A stretch of 64,000 bases of DNA from Flectonema sp. DT1601. Taxonomy: Eukaryota > Euglenozoa > Diplonemea > Diplonemida > Diplonemidae. How positions within the stretch are numbered: position 1 is the stretch's first letter; every line of letters starts with the position of its first letter. The notes beneath the pieces are model-generated. The model saw only the letters and a program-made list of their open reading frames with translations, was not told the DNA's origin and did no database searches. The stretch lies in assembly GCA_964019425.1 (NCBI GenBank), contig OZ025788.1:1426001-1490000 (forward strand), read 5' to 3'. The translations under genes were made by a program, and so were the position numbers. Positions 52,984 to 62,500 of this stretch are shown here, piece after piece.

Positions 52984-54150
52984 TTCTAGTATTCCTGCTG
53001 CCACTGTCCTGTCTAAGTCTGTTGTATCATACTTCTCACACCTGAAAGAGATTCGTTTCCCATTTCTGTTTTGAATAAATATAAATAAAAATTCTCAATT
53101 CCGCACCACATTGAATAGAGAATATTTAGTTATTGTTTTTTTCTCGTGTCACTTTCCTGTCGCGGTCCACAAATATTAAACTCCCGTTCTTCTCTTGAAA
53201 GTTGATTTCTTGTTGAATAAGGGTTTTATGTTTGATGAGATCGTTATAACTTGAAAGATGACGTTTCCTTTTTTTCCCCTCCACAAAACTGAAAAACATA
53301 TCGTCCTGTCAACAGGTTTTTTAAAAAAAAAAGAAGTAAGTAAATAAAATAAAAAAACCCACGGAACACCCGTCGGGAGACAATTCGTATTTGTCGCGTA
53401 AATGGGTAACAAAACAAAACATAAATAACAACAGAAACTAAGGCATTATACGGAGCATCAACGAGCTCAGTTGTAAGTCTGTGTCAGAAAAGTAAAGATC
53501 ATCTCCGTTTGTTAGAAAAGGTTGCACGGGGGGGGCCAACCGGATACTACCCAGACAGCGAGGAACTTAAAACAGTGGAAGCCCTCCTCCTCCACCCGGA
53601 ACCCGTCATCCGCTATAATGAAGGTGAGGTATTCCTTTGTGAGGTGTCTCACGCCTTTTACTTGATTAGTATCAAACAGTCCGATTATCCGAATAATTCG
53701 CAGAGCGTTATTAAAAAAATGAAGCAGTGCGGGTGGGGTAAATGATTCTAGTATTCCTGCTGCCACTGTCCTGTCTAAGTCTGTTGTATCATACTTCTGA
53801 AAGAGATTCGTTTCCCATTTCTGTTTTGAATAAATATAAATAAAAATTCTCAATTCCGCACCACATTGAATAGAGAATATTTAGTTATTGTTTTTTTCTC
53901 GTGTCACTTTCCTGTCGCGGTCCACAAATATTAAACTCCCGTTCTTCTCTTGAAAGTTGATTTCTTGTTGAATAAGGGTTTTATGTTTGATGAGATCGTT
54001 ATAACTTGAAAGATGACGTTTCCTTTTTTCCCCCTCCACAAAACTGAAAAACATATCGTCCTGTCAACAGGTTTTTTAAAAAAAAAAGAAGTAAGTAAAT
54101 AAAATAAAAAAACCCACGGAACACCAGTCGGGAGACAATTCGTATTTGGC
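52651..54150 (+). repeat. Tandem duplication of the ATPase last exon and 3' flank
   Basis: Unit 1 (about 52651-53393) and unit 2 (about 53395-54148) are near-identical, at an offset of 744 bp at the left and 755 bp at the right, with small indels. The unit runs from CGCGTAAATGGGTAAC in the intron through the last exon to CAATTCGTATTTG. It adds an orphan last exon at 53516-53745. Confidence 0.85.
53516..53745 (+). pseudogene. Orphan last exon of the ATPase family
   Basis: Open frame KVARGGPTGYYPDSEELKTV to QCGWGK and a stop, with the intron remnant upstream but no ATPase domain. It has a four-codon insertion (QSDYPNNSQS region) against copy 4. Its conservation supports the last-exon assignment in intact copies. 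Confidence 0.75.
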
Positions 54151-54257
54151 TTATTCTTTTAGAGACCACCAGTTTTCTAAGCTGGAATTCCAGCAAAGAA
54201 AAGTAAGTAAAAGAGCTGTACTAGCATGTGTTTACTTCTCGGTAGAAATACGGCTTC

Positions 54258-54325
54258 GGTCCGCCGCAGTTATTTACCTGATCCTTTTGGTTTTCATTTC
54301 TTGCTGAGTGATATGGCTATGTACT
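54258..54325 (+). repeat. Short piece of the dispersed repeat
   Basis: GGTCCGCCGCAGTTATTTACC through TTCATTTCTTGCTGAGTGATATGGC, then unrelated sequence. Confidence 0.65.
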
Positions 54326-54645
54326 ATCACTCAGCACAGGAAAAGAAAGCAACAGCGATTCTCCCAGTAGTGGTGTTCGGACAAGTCTCCTGGAATGGCG
54401 TACATCTGAGCAGCCATCCAGTCTACCTAGCAAGAGTCGCTCAGTTTGGGAGGATTTATTTCCACCCCCTTTTATTTTATTTACTCTTTCACTTCCCTCC
54501 AATTATTTTGTGTACGATACTACCTAACTAACTTTTTCTTCTCTAAAAGGTTATTATTACCAACTTACTTTTTCTTCTAATTGTTTTAACCAGCTGGAAT
54601 TATTGTAATCATTCTTATCTTCTTCTGTCAACACATTTCTACAAT

Positions 54646-54975
54646 ATGCGACTCATCATCGTCTTCGTCTTCCTCATGTTCTCAGGAAGTGTACGACAGC
54701 TCGTTGAGTGGGCAGTCGCTGTCGCTGTGTTCGTCGAGGAGAAAATGGTTATCATTTTCTTTCTTCGGTTGTTTTGTTTTCTTTTATTTATTTCAACTCA
54801 TATCACTTCAGGTCGTATGCAGCAGCGGGTATGGTTAAAAAGGAAAGTTTCAAAAAGAACAAAAGATGCTTTTGAACGATGTAAAGTGATGAGATACCTT
54901 TCCGTCTGTTCATTTCATATCCGGGGGTTTGATGGTCACTCCAGTTGTGAAGAACATCACCTTTGCGATGGCTAG
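54646..54975 (+). CDS. Small membrane protein, longest version, without ATPase partner
   Basis: 109 aa. It starts MRLIIVFVFLMFSGSVRQ, a good signal-peptide-like segment, continues QLVEWAVAVAVFVEEK, then the shared MVIIFFLRLFCFLLFISTH hydrophobic segment, the basic stretch and the Cys/His end (CEEHHLCDG). The other copies start at the second Met or lack the first hydrophobic part, so this may be the ancestral full-length form. No ATPase gene follows. Sequence related to its beginning also occurs at 29540-29600. Confidence 0.45.
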   Translation: MRLIIVFVFLMFSGSVRQLVEWAVAVAVFVEEKMVIIFFLRLFCFLLFISTHITSGRMQQRVWLKRKVSKRTKDAFERCKVMRYLSVCSFHIRGFDGHSSCEEHHLCDG

Positions 54976-55063
54976 GTTATAGTGTTGCAGTTTTGCGGGT
55001 ATGGGGCATAACAGATGCTGCATAAGACACGAGAGTGAAGTGCGTCACTTAGACAATTAAAAT

Positions 55064-55588
55064 ACTGAATTTGAGGCTGCTATATCTGATTTAAAGTGTC
55101 AATCTGCTCGAAAGGAATTATATTAATCAATGTGTGAGGAACGAGATGCTTTGCAAGTACAAAGGGAAGACACTTATCGAATTCAAAAGGAGAATCTCGT
55201 CACCCACAATCGAATTCAATTAATTAACTATCTGATTTTCACGCGTGGGTGGGTTTTTACCGAGTGAGGTAAAGAAGGTAAAGAAACGAGGTAAAAACTC
55301 ACCCAAGTGAAAATCTGTATCTGATTTTGCATCTAAAACCGTCATTTTATTTTACGATAGGAGGCTTCGAAGGGAAAATTTACACCCCGGCGGTCTACGG
55401 GATCTTCGGCCACCTCCGCTTCCCCGTCGTTCGCAGCCTCGCGTAGTCCCGTGACTCCGCGCCAGCTCACGGTTTCCTTGAGCAGAGTCAGTGTCTTCTC
55501 AAACTTTCAGTTTCGACCAGACATAGCTGCTGTTGCAAATAGTTTTGATTCGTTTTTATATTTTATCGCAGTCACTCACAGGTATTGA
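55064..55588 (+). pseudogene. Decayed host gene: coiled-coil fragment and Ser/Pro-rich frame split by a foldback
   Basis: 55064-55225 reads a coiled-coil-like frame (TEFEAAISDLKCQSARKELY, a stop, then SMCEERDALQVQREDTYRIQ) that enters the 55234-55315 foldback. 55361-55588 is an open frame without ATG, beginning after an acceptor-like ACGATAG. It is locally GC-rich and Ser/Pro/Arg-rich (TPRRSTGSSATSASPSF). Whether the two belong together, or the second is a 5' exon of the histone-fold gene, is unclear. Confidence 0.35.
55234..55315. mobile_element. 82-bp foldback (MITE-like)
   Basis: GATTTTCACGCGTGGGTGGG at the left and CTCACCCAAGTGAAAATC at the right pair as an imperfect 26-bp inverted repeat around a purine-rich loop. 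ATCTGATTTT occurs on both sides of the right end. Confidence 0.6.
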
Positions 55589-55675
55589 TATGATCAAAGG
55601 GACACAGTTTATGAGTAGAGAGGATGGTACTTCAAATCACTTAAAATACTAAATACCTCACACCAGACATACAAC

Positions 55676-56104
55676 ATGGTTGTTTCTCTAAAGACTCAGA
55701 TGATACCAATGCGGAAGAAGCAGAAGCTTCCCCGAAGTATGCCACTGCGAGCTCCAGTTCGACGAGGCCCACGTAAAGCTCGAGGCAAATTCTCAGAGAG
55801 AGTTTCAGCAAACGATTGGACTGAACTCAGAGTTGTCAATCAAATTAAGGAATTGATAAAAAGTAGCGGAGTTGTCGTCACACCTGACGGGTTGGAACTG
55901 CTGTCGTGGTACTTCGCAAAGAAGGTTCAGGACTGCAGCGTTGCGGCTTCTGATTTAGTGCAACTCGAGAAAAAGAAGACAATTTGCGCACGAAGCATTT
56001 TCGTAGCCCTGTCGTTAAATATATCTAACCCAGATCACTCAAAACAGGCATTGGAAACAGCAAAAAGGTTTTTGTGTGGAGATTCTGATTCTGGCAACTT
56101 GTGA
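55676..56104 (+). CDS. H2B-like histone-fold protein (divergent variant)
   Basis: 142 aa. A basic N-terminal tail (MRKKQKLPRS, RRGPRKARGK) precedes a histone fold at about 50-140. Helix and loop pattern resembles H2B: VVVTPDGLELLSWYFAKKV for H2B GISSKAMGIMNSFVNDIF, KKTICARSIFVALSLNI for RSTITSREIQTAVRLLL, and HSKQALETAKRFL for HAVSEGTKAVTKY. Core residues are strongly changed, so this is not canonical H2B. A variant nucleosomal histone or a related histone-fold subunit (for example a CENP or TAF) are alternatives. The tail's charge favours DNA binding. Single exon, start 135 nt upstream of the fold. Confidence 0.6.
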   Translation: MVVSLKTQMIPMRKKQKLPRSMPLRAPVRRGPRKARGKFSERVSANDWTELRVVNQIKELIKSSGVVVTPDGLELLSWYFAKKVQDCSVAASDLVQLEKKKTICARSIFVALSLNISNPDHSKQALETAKRFLCGDSDSGNL

Positions 56105-56338
56105 CATTAATTAAATTATTGACATCGGGTCGGTCATCACAACAGATGATCACATTTCGCTATTCACGATTTCTCTTATTTTATCTTTTTTTATTTTGGC
56201 TATCTGTAGATATTTTTTAACCCAATTTACTCATCCTGATAGCCTTCTTGTTTGTGTGTAGCTGTTTGGGTAGTTACTCTCGTTCGGAATTATATTTTTC
56301 TCAAAAGTGGAGAGGTGGGCGGTTTTATAATAACAAAT

Positions 56339-57661
56339 ATGATCCCAACAGGACACGGTTATCTAAATCCTTCAATCTCTCCACAAAGGATCAGCTTTGT
56401 TAGGGATGCAGCAATGGTACCCACAATGAGACCTGTCGTTATGAGTACCACAGCTGAAGTTAAAACCAAAAAGATTCATATCAGCTGGAGAGGTAGAAGT
56501 GAAGAGATTCAGGTGAGCAATAAAAACACAAAAGGTGATGTAAAAGATTTGATAAAAGAAATATTTGAAGGAATGGACAGTGAAGTTGTACTTCAACATC
56601 AAGGCTGTAGTGTAATACCAACGTATGATGGAATAGTTGAGGGTGAAATCTACACAGTGAGAGATTCTAAGTACACTACACCAACAACAACATCACCATC
56701 ACCATCACATCACATTATGTCATCACCTGGTCATGTGACTGTTACGAAAAGAGTTGATGTGAATCAAACTCTACAACAGACTTACTCTACTTCAGGGAAG
56801 ACAATAAGAGCTGTTTTAATTGGAGTTGCATATCAAAGAAAGCCTCGATACACTCTAGACAGTTCTGTTATAAACTCTTCTGTTATGAAGATGAGACAAC
56901 TTATTGAAAGTCGGTATTCTGATGGAGACTCAAACTCAAATATTGAAATCGCTCAAGTGATTGAAGACGTCCACGAGGGTGGAGTTGTTCTAAAGAAAGG
57001 AGGAACTAGAAGACGAGATATTATTAGATGGGCAGAGTGGTTAGCTAGTTCAACGGCAGATGTTAAATTATTTTATTTTATCGGTCATGCAGCAGTAGTT
57101 TCAAGACCAACTACTTTAGCTGATCAAACAGTTAATGAAGAAATGTTACTTCCATCTGACTTTTCTCTTTCAGCAAATGATCCGATGGTAGCCGCACCCT
57201 CTGCTGACAGCAATCCTTACAACGGTATTCGTAGTAGTGACTTACTAAGTGCGTTCCATTCAGCTGGTGGTAAAAGTAATATCACTTGTGTCTTTGACTG
57301 TTCTTACACTGGAACTGTTTTGTCTCTTAAAAGTTCTCTTCGATTATTCTCAATCGGATCTGAAATGATTGAACAGAAACACGACGAAGACCTCAACAGT
57401 TCTACAGATGCACCGACTGTTTCAGTTCTGTCCCTCATTCGTACCAGTGAATCTGCTTTTAATCAACCTGTACTTGGGATAATAACAAGTTGTATTACAA
57501 ATACGTTGAGTGATCATCAGAATCCGAGTCAACTTATTTCAAACGAGAAGTATCTCAGCGCTGTGGCTGCATATCTGCGGAGATTTCATCCAAATGCTGG
57601 TGTCTGTCCTCTTGTGTCTGGGTCGAGGGAGTTAATGTTTGGTAGCCCATTAAACTTTTAA
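56339..57661 (+). CDS. Metacaspase-like (C14 fold) protein with N-terminal beta-grasp domain; catalytic motif altered
   Basis: 440 aa from the first ATG; the frame is open 29 codons upstream without ATG. Residues about 40-105 look like a ubiquitin/PB1-type domain (KKIHISWRGRSEEIQVSN, helix, YDGIVEGEIYTV). A Thr/Ser/Pro/His linker precedes a caspase-like domain at about 155-440: AVLIGVAY strand, IIRWAEWLASS helix, KLFYFIGHA holding the candidate catalytic His250, and CVFDCSYTGT. Metacaspases have SGHG and DSCHSG or DCCHSG. Here the catalytic cysteine position is Ser322, with Cys321 shifted by one, and the SGHG glycine is Ala. It is probably a pseudo-protease or an atypical enzyme. Located 234 nt after the histone-fold gene, same strand. 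Confidence 0.75.
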   Translation: MIPTGHGYLNPSISPQRISFVRDAAMVPTMRPVVMSTTAEVKTKKIHISWRGRSEEIQVSNKNTKGDVKDLIKEIFEGMDSEVVLQHQGCSVIPTYDGIVEGEIYTVRDSKYTTPTTTSPSPSHHIMSSPGHVTVTKRVDVNQTLQQTYSTSGKTIRAVLIGVAYQRKPRYTLDSSVINSSVMKMRQLIESRYSDGDSNSNIEIAQVIEDVHEGGVVLKKGGTRRRDIIRWAEWLASSTADVKLFYFIGHAAVVSRPTTLADQTVNEEMLLPSDFSLSANDPMVAAPSADSNPYNGIRSSDLLSAFHSAGGKSNITCVFDCSYTGTVLSLKSSLRLFSIGSEMIEQKHDEDLNSSTDAPTVSVLSLIRTSESAFNQPVLGIITSCITNTLSDHQNPSQLISNEKYLSAVAAYLRRFHPNAGVCPLVSGSRELMFGSPLNF

Positions 57662-57888
57662 ATTGATTATTCGAATCAATTCCACTCTTTCGGTGTTGTT
57701 CCGGAAGAAGTTATTTCTTCGTATTCACTTTTTGTATTTCTTGTATCTGTACATTAGTAATAAAGATAATCCGAGTTGGTGTTGTTAGCGTTTCTTTTTG
57801 TTCACAGAGTACAACATGGACAGAATAATTCGAATTGATAACACATTTCAGTTATTTATTAACATCATTACACACAGTGGGGGTCATC

Positions 57889-58938
57889 ATGAGCGCGTTT
57901 GACGTCAAAATGGGAGAACAGGCGGCGGAGGATGAAGACGCCGCTGAACTCTCTCCCCGCAGCATGCACTCAATTGAAATAGATTTAAGTGATGATGTAG
58001 CCATGGGGGAAAAGTATCCACCGCAACCGACATCAGCAGCACCCATCACAGTTAAGGAAGCTACTGAAGAAGAAGAAACATTCCCTCACAAATTATATAG
58101 AGGAAATAATACAATAATCGCTGGAGGGTTATGTGTCATGGGACCACAGAAAGGATATTGTATAATGGCAGAGTTACTTATTGTCTTCCCTGTTGTGATG
58201 TACTTTACGACTTTAGCAGACGCTATTCCGTCACCTTATAAGGAAGTTGGATATGGAATAATACTATTACCAATTATTACTTTAGCCTTTGTATCAACAA
58301 CAGACCCAGGTATTCTACGAAGGTATTCAACAAAACCAGTTACTCATCCGAGTACGTACTTAGCTGTTAAAGTAAAGGGAAAAGATCTTCAAATGAAGTT
58401 CTGTGACATCTGTCTTACTTATCGACCACCACGAGCAAGACATTGTCATATTTGTGATAATTGTGTTGAAGTGTTTGATCATCACTGTCCTTGGACAGGA
58501 ACTTGTATTGGAAAAGGTAATTATCGTTATTTTATTTGGTTTTTATGTTCTCTCAATATCGCTACTTGGTGGCTTGCTGGAGTCACATTATTCTATTGGC
58601 TAAAAGAATCACAAGAAACACGTGACACGCCAGGTGAAGTAGCAAGAGACAATTCAATGATTCCTGTTCTTGTTCTACTCGCGTATCTTTCATTCGCAGC
58701 AGTTGCTGTAGGGGGTCTGACTGCTTATCATTTATACCTGGTAGTGAGTGGTCAGAGTACTCGTGAACACCTTCGTAATATCCCTGACCCAGGATATAAG
58801 AGATCACTTGGTTGTTGTAGAAACTTATTGAGAGCCTTCTGCTGTAAGAATTCATCTCTCGATGGAATATTTGAAGCCGAAAAGGCAGCACTTGATGCGA
58901 AGTACCCGTCCGTTAAGATTGACCACGAGAGGAGTTGA
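57889..58938 (+). CDS. DHHC-type protein S-acyltransferase (palmitoyltransferase)
   Basis: 349 aa. The cytosolic N-terminus is acidic. Four TM helices flank a Cys-rich domain with FCDICLTYRPPRARHCHICDNCVEVFDHHCPW; the DHHC is at 197-200, with Cys200 the acylated catalytic residue. DPG follows TM2 (STTDPGILRR). The TTxE motif is changed to STRE. The sequence is closest in style to the Erf2/ZDHHC9-14-18 group (RPPRAxHCxxCDNCVExFDHHCPW). A Cys cluster near the C-terminus (GCCRNLLRAFCCK) may itself be acylated. An ATG at 57815 opens a short out-of-frame upstream frame. AG at 57876-57877 lies 11 nt before the chosen start. Confidence 0.93.
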   Translation: MSAFDVKMGEQAAEDEDAAELSPRSMHSIEIDLSDDVAMGEKYPPQPTSAAPITVKEATEEEETFPHKLYRGNNTIIAGGLCVMGPQKGYCIMAELLIVFPVVMYFTTLADAIPSPYKEVGYGIILLPIITLAFVSTTDPGILRRYSTKPVTHPSTYLAVKVKGKDLQMKFCDICLTYRPPRARHCHICDNCVEVFDHHCPWTGTCIGKGNYRYFIWFLCSLNIATWWLAGVTLFYWLKESQETRDTPGEVARDNSMIPVLVLLAYLSFAAVAVGGLTAYHLYLVVSGQSTREHLRNIPDPGYKRSLGCCRNLLRAFCCKNSSLDGIFEAEKAALDAKYPSVKIDHERS

Positions 58939-59550
58939 CAACACTCACTAACATCAGTTTCTTATAAAGAGTTCAGATCACTACAGTTTTCAGTAAGTGG
59001 ATGTTGATCGACTTGTACGGTATTCGATTTCTGATAATTAAAGTTCGGCATCACGTCAACAGTTCTGGCTTCCTCTTCCAAACAAATAACTTCCGACACT
59101 AACAAAATAAAAAATATTTTTACGGCAGTTTGTTTCTGATCTACTTTACTGACGGAGACCCCTCCTACCACCCCACTGACTGGTCTGTTTTGTAACAGAA
59201 GACTTGTAAATAACTTTTGAATTTGCTGGTTGGAATTACTGACTTTCTAACTCAGAATAGAATTGTGATTTTTCTGTTTTTTCTAAACATTTGATATGTT
59301 CCGTTTTGGTTTTTGTTATTTTAATTAATTTTGTGTCGCTCACATTATTCTTTACAGCCACACACAACACAACACAACAGAATAAACCTCTGTTTTAAAT
59401 AATATAAAATTAATTCATTATATATCTTTAATCAATCATAAAGGAGGTTTTGTTTTTACAATATTCATAACTCTTATTTCATCATCAGGTTCTCTCCTCC
59501 TCCCGATCCCCCTCTCAAGGAACCATTTCAATATCTTTCTCTAATGTTAA
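58939..59550. other. Intergenic spacer
   Basis: 612 nt, AT-rich, with a short CACAACACAACACAAC run at 59364-59380. Nothing else recognised. Confidence 0.5.
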
Positions 59551-62500
59551 ATGAGAACTTCTCAACATTTATTATATGCCGCCTTCGTTATACTCTCGCT
59601 CGTCAATGTAGTTACGGGAGTTTTTAAATCCTTTTGTGGTCCTTATGATATCCAAACAGATAATTCTGATATCACAGTCAGTTATAATTTAGGTCTCATT
59701 GATGACCTTGAATTGGGTTATCAATTTGAAGTTCTAAGAACTGGTGAGGGATGGACTGCTGTTGGTTTCCGAATTCCTGACCAGCAACAAATGCGGGGAA
59801 TTGATCCTACAATTTGGAGTAGTACAAACGTGCAGTCGGTTTTTAATTATGACATCACAACTTCTTTTGGTTTTCCTTCAAATCCTACAACAGATAATTT
59901 ATTTGTTGATTCTTTTCAAGTTCAATCACAGCAGACTCGAATTATATTTCACAGACCACTTACAGCCACAACTTCATCTGATCTTTCTCTAGTTGTTGGA
60001 TCTTCATATTCATTCGTTTGGGCATACGGATTCTCACAAGCTTCCTCACACGGATCTAACAAAGCTTCTTTACCAATTACACTCGGCGTTTTGTCAGAAT
60101 GCTCAACTGCTACTCAGACTTCCACACCATCTTTTACTACAAGTCTTCTACCCAGTACCGCTACTTTCACTACTACAAAACATGAGTTCCCTACAGCACC
60201 AACTACTACACTACAACTGTTGCCTACTTTACCAACTTTACCTCTGGGAGAAACTTCCACCCTTCAACTTGGACTTACGTCACCTACTGCCACAATGACT
60301 CAGCAACAGTTGCCTGTGTTACCAACTGCTACTCTGCAATTGTTATCTTCCACGTTAACACAGGAGCAGTTACCAGCTATTCCTACTGCCACAGTGACTC
60401 AGCAGCAGATGCCTGTGTTGCCAACTGCTACTCTGCAATTGTTATCTTCCACGTTAACACAGGAGCAGTTACCAGCTATTCCTACTGCCACAGTGACTCA
60501 GCAGCAGATGCCAGTGTTACCAACTGCTACTCTGCAATTGTTGTCTTCCACGTTAACACAGGAGCAGTTACCAGCTATTCTTACTGCCACGATGACTCAG
60601 CAGCAGATGCCTGTGTTACCAACTGCTACTCTGCAATTGTTATCTTCCACGTTAACACAGGAGCAGTTACCAGCTATTCCTACTGCCACAATGACTCAGC
60701 AGCATATGCCTGTGTTACCAACTGCTACTCTGCAATTGTTATCTTCCACGTTAACACAGGAGCAGTTACCAGCTATTCCTACTGCTACAGTGACTCAGCA
60801 GCAGATGCCTGTGTTACCAACTGCTACTCTGCAATTGTTATCTTCCACGTTAACACAAGAGCAGTTACCAGCTATTCCTACTGCCACGATGACTCAGCAG
60901 CAGATGCCTGTGTTACCAACTGCTACTCTGCAATTGTTATCTTCCACGTTAACACAAGAGCAGTTACCAGCTATTCCTACTGCCACGATGACTCAGCAGC
61001 AGATGCCTGTGTTACCAACTGCTACTCTGCAATTGTTATCTTCCACGTTAACACAAGAGCAGTTACCAGCTATTCCTACTGCCACAGTGACTCAGCAGCA
61101 GATGCCTGTGTTACCAACTGCTACTCTGCAATTGTTATCTTCCACGTTAACACAAGAGCAGTTACCAGCTATTCCTACTGCTACAGTGACTCAGCAGCAG
61201 ATGCCTGTGTTACCAACTGCTACTCTGCAATTGTTATCTTCCACGTTAACACAAGAGCAGTTACCAGCTATTCCTACTGCCACGATGACTCAGCAGCAGA
61301 TGCCTGTGTTACCAACTGCTACTCTGCAATTGTTATCTTCCACGTTAACACAGGAGCAGTTACCAGTTATTCCTACTGCCACAGTGACTCAGCAGCAGAT
61401 GCCTGTGTTACCAACTGCTACTCTGCAATTGTTATCTTCCACGTTAACACAAGAGCAGTTACCAGCTATTCCTACTGCCACGATGACTCAGCAGCAGATG
61501 CCTGTGTTACCAACTGCTACTCTGCAATTGTTATCTTCCACGTTAACACAGGAGCAGTTACCAGTTATTCCTACTGCCACAGTGACTCAGCAGCAGATGC
61601 CTGTGTTACCAACTGCTACTCTGCAATTGTTATCTTCCACGTTAACACAGGAGCAGTTACCAGCTATTCCTACTGCCACAGTGACTCAGCAGCAGATGCC
61701 TGTGTTACCAACTGCTACTCTGCAATTGTTATCTTCAACGTTAACACAGGAGCAGTTACCAGTTATTCCTACTGCCACAGTGACTCAGCAGCAGATGCCT
61801 GTGTTACCAACTGCTACTCTGCAATTGTTATCTTCCACGTTAACACAGGAGCAGTTACCAGCTATTCCTACTGCTACAGTGACTCAGCAGCAGATGCCTG
61901 TGTTACCAACTGCTACTCTGCAATTGTTATCTTCCACGTTAACACAAGAGCAGTTACCAGCTATTCCTACTGCCACAGTGACTCAGCAGCAGATGCCTGT
62001 GTTACCAACTGCTACTCTGCAATTGTTATCTTCCACGTTAACACAGGAGCAGTTACCAGCTATTCCTACTGCCACAGTGACTCAGCAGCAGATGCCTGTG
62101 TTACCAACTGCTACTCTGCAATTGTTATCTTCCACGTTAACACAAGAGCAGTTACCAGCTATTCCTACTGCCACAGTGACTCAGCAGCAGATGCCTGTGT
62201 TACCAACTGCTACTCTGCAATTGTTATCTTCCACGTTAACACAGGAGCAGTTACCAGCTATTCCTACTGCCACAGTGACTCAGCAGCAGATGCCTGTGTT
62301 ACCAACTGCTACTCTGCAATTGTTATCTTCAACGTTAACACAGGAGCAGTTACCAGTTATTCCTACTGCCACAGTGACTCAGCAGCAGATGCCTGTGTTA
62401 CCAACTGCTACTCTGCAATTGTTATCTTCCACGTTAACACAGGAGCAGTTACCAGCTATTCCTACTGCTACAGTAACTCAGCAGCAGATGCCTGTGTTAC

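Noticed and set aside
25372-54150. Retroelement or other autonomous transposon driving the ATPase copies
   Set aside because: I found no reverse transcriptase, integrase, transposase or terminal repeats around the units; block ends differ from copy to copy, which fits segmental duplication.
59744-60298. Short Leu/His-rich frames overlapping the DOMON gene
   Set aside because: They are shifted frames of the signal-peptide/DOMON reading frame that starts at 59551.
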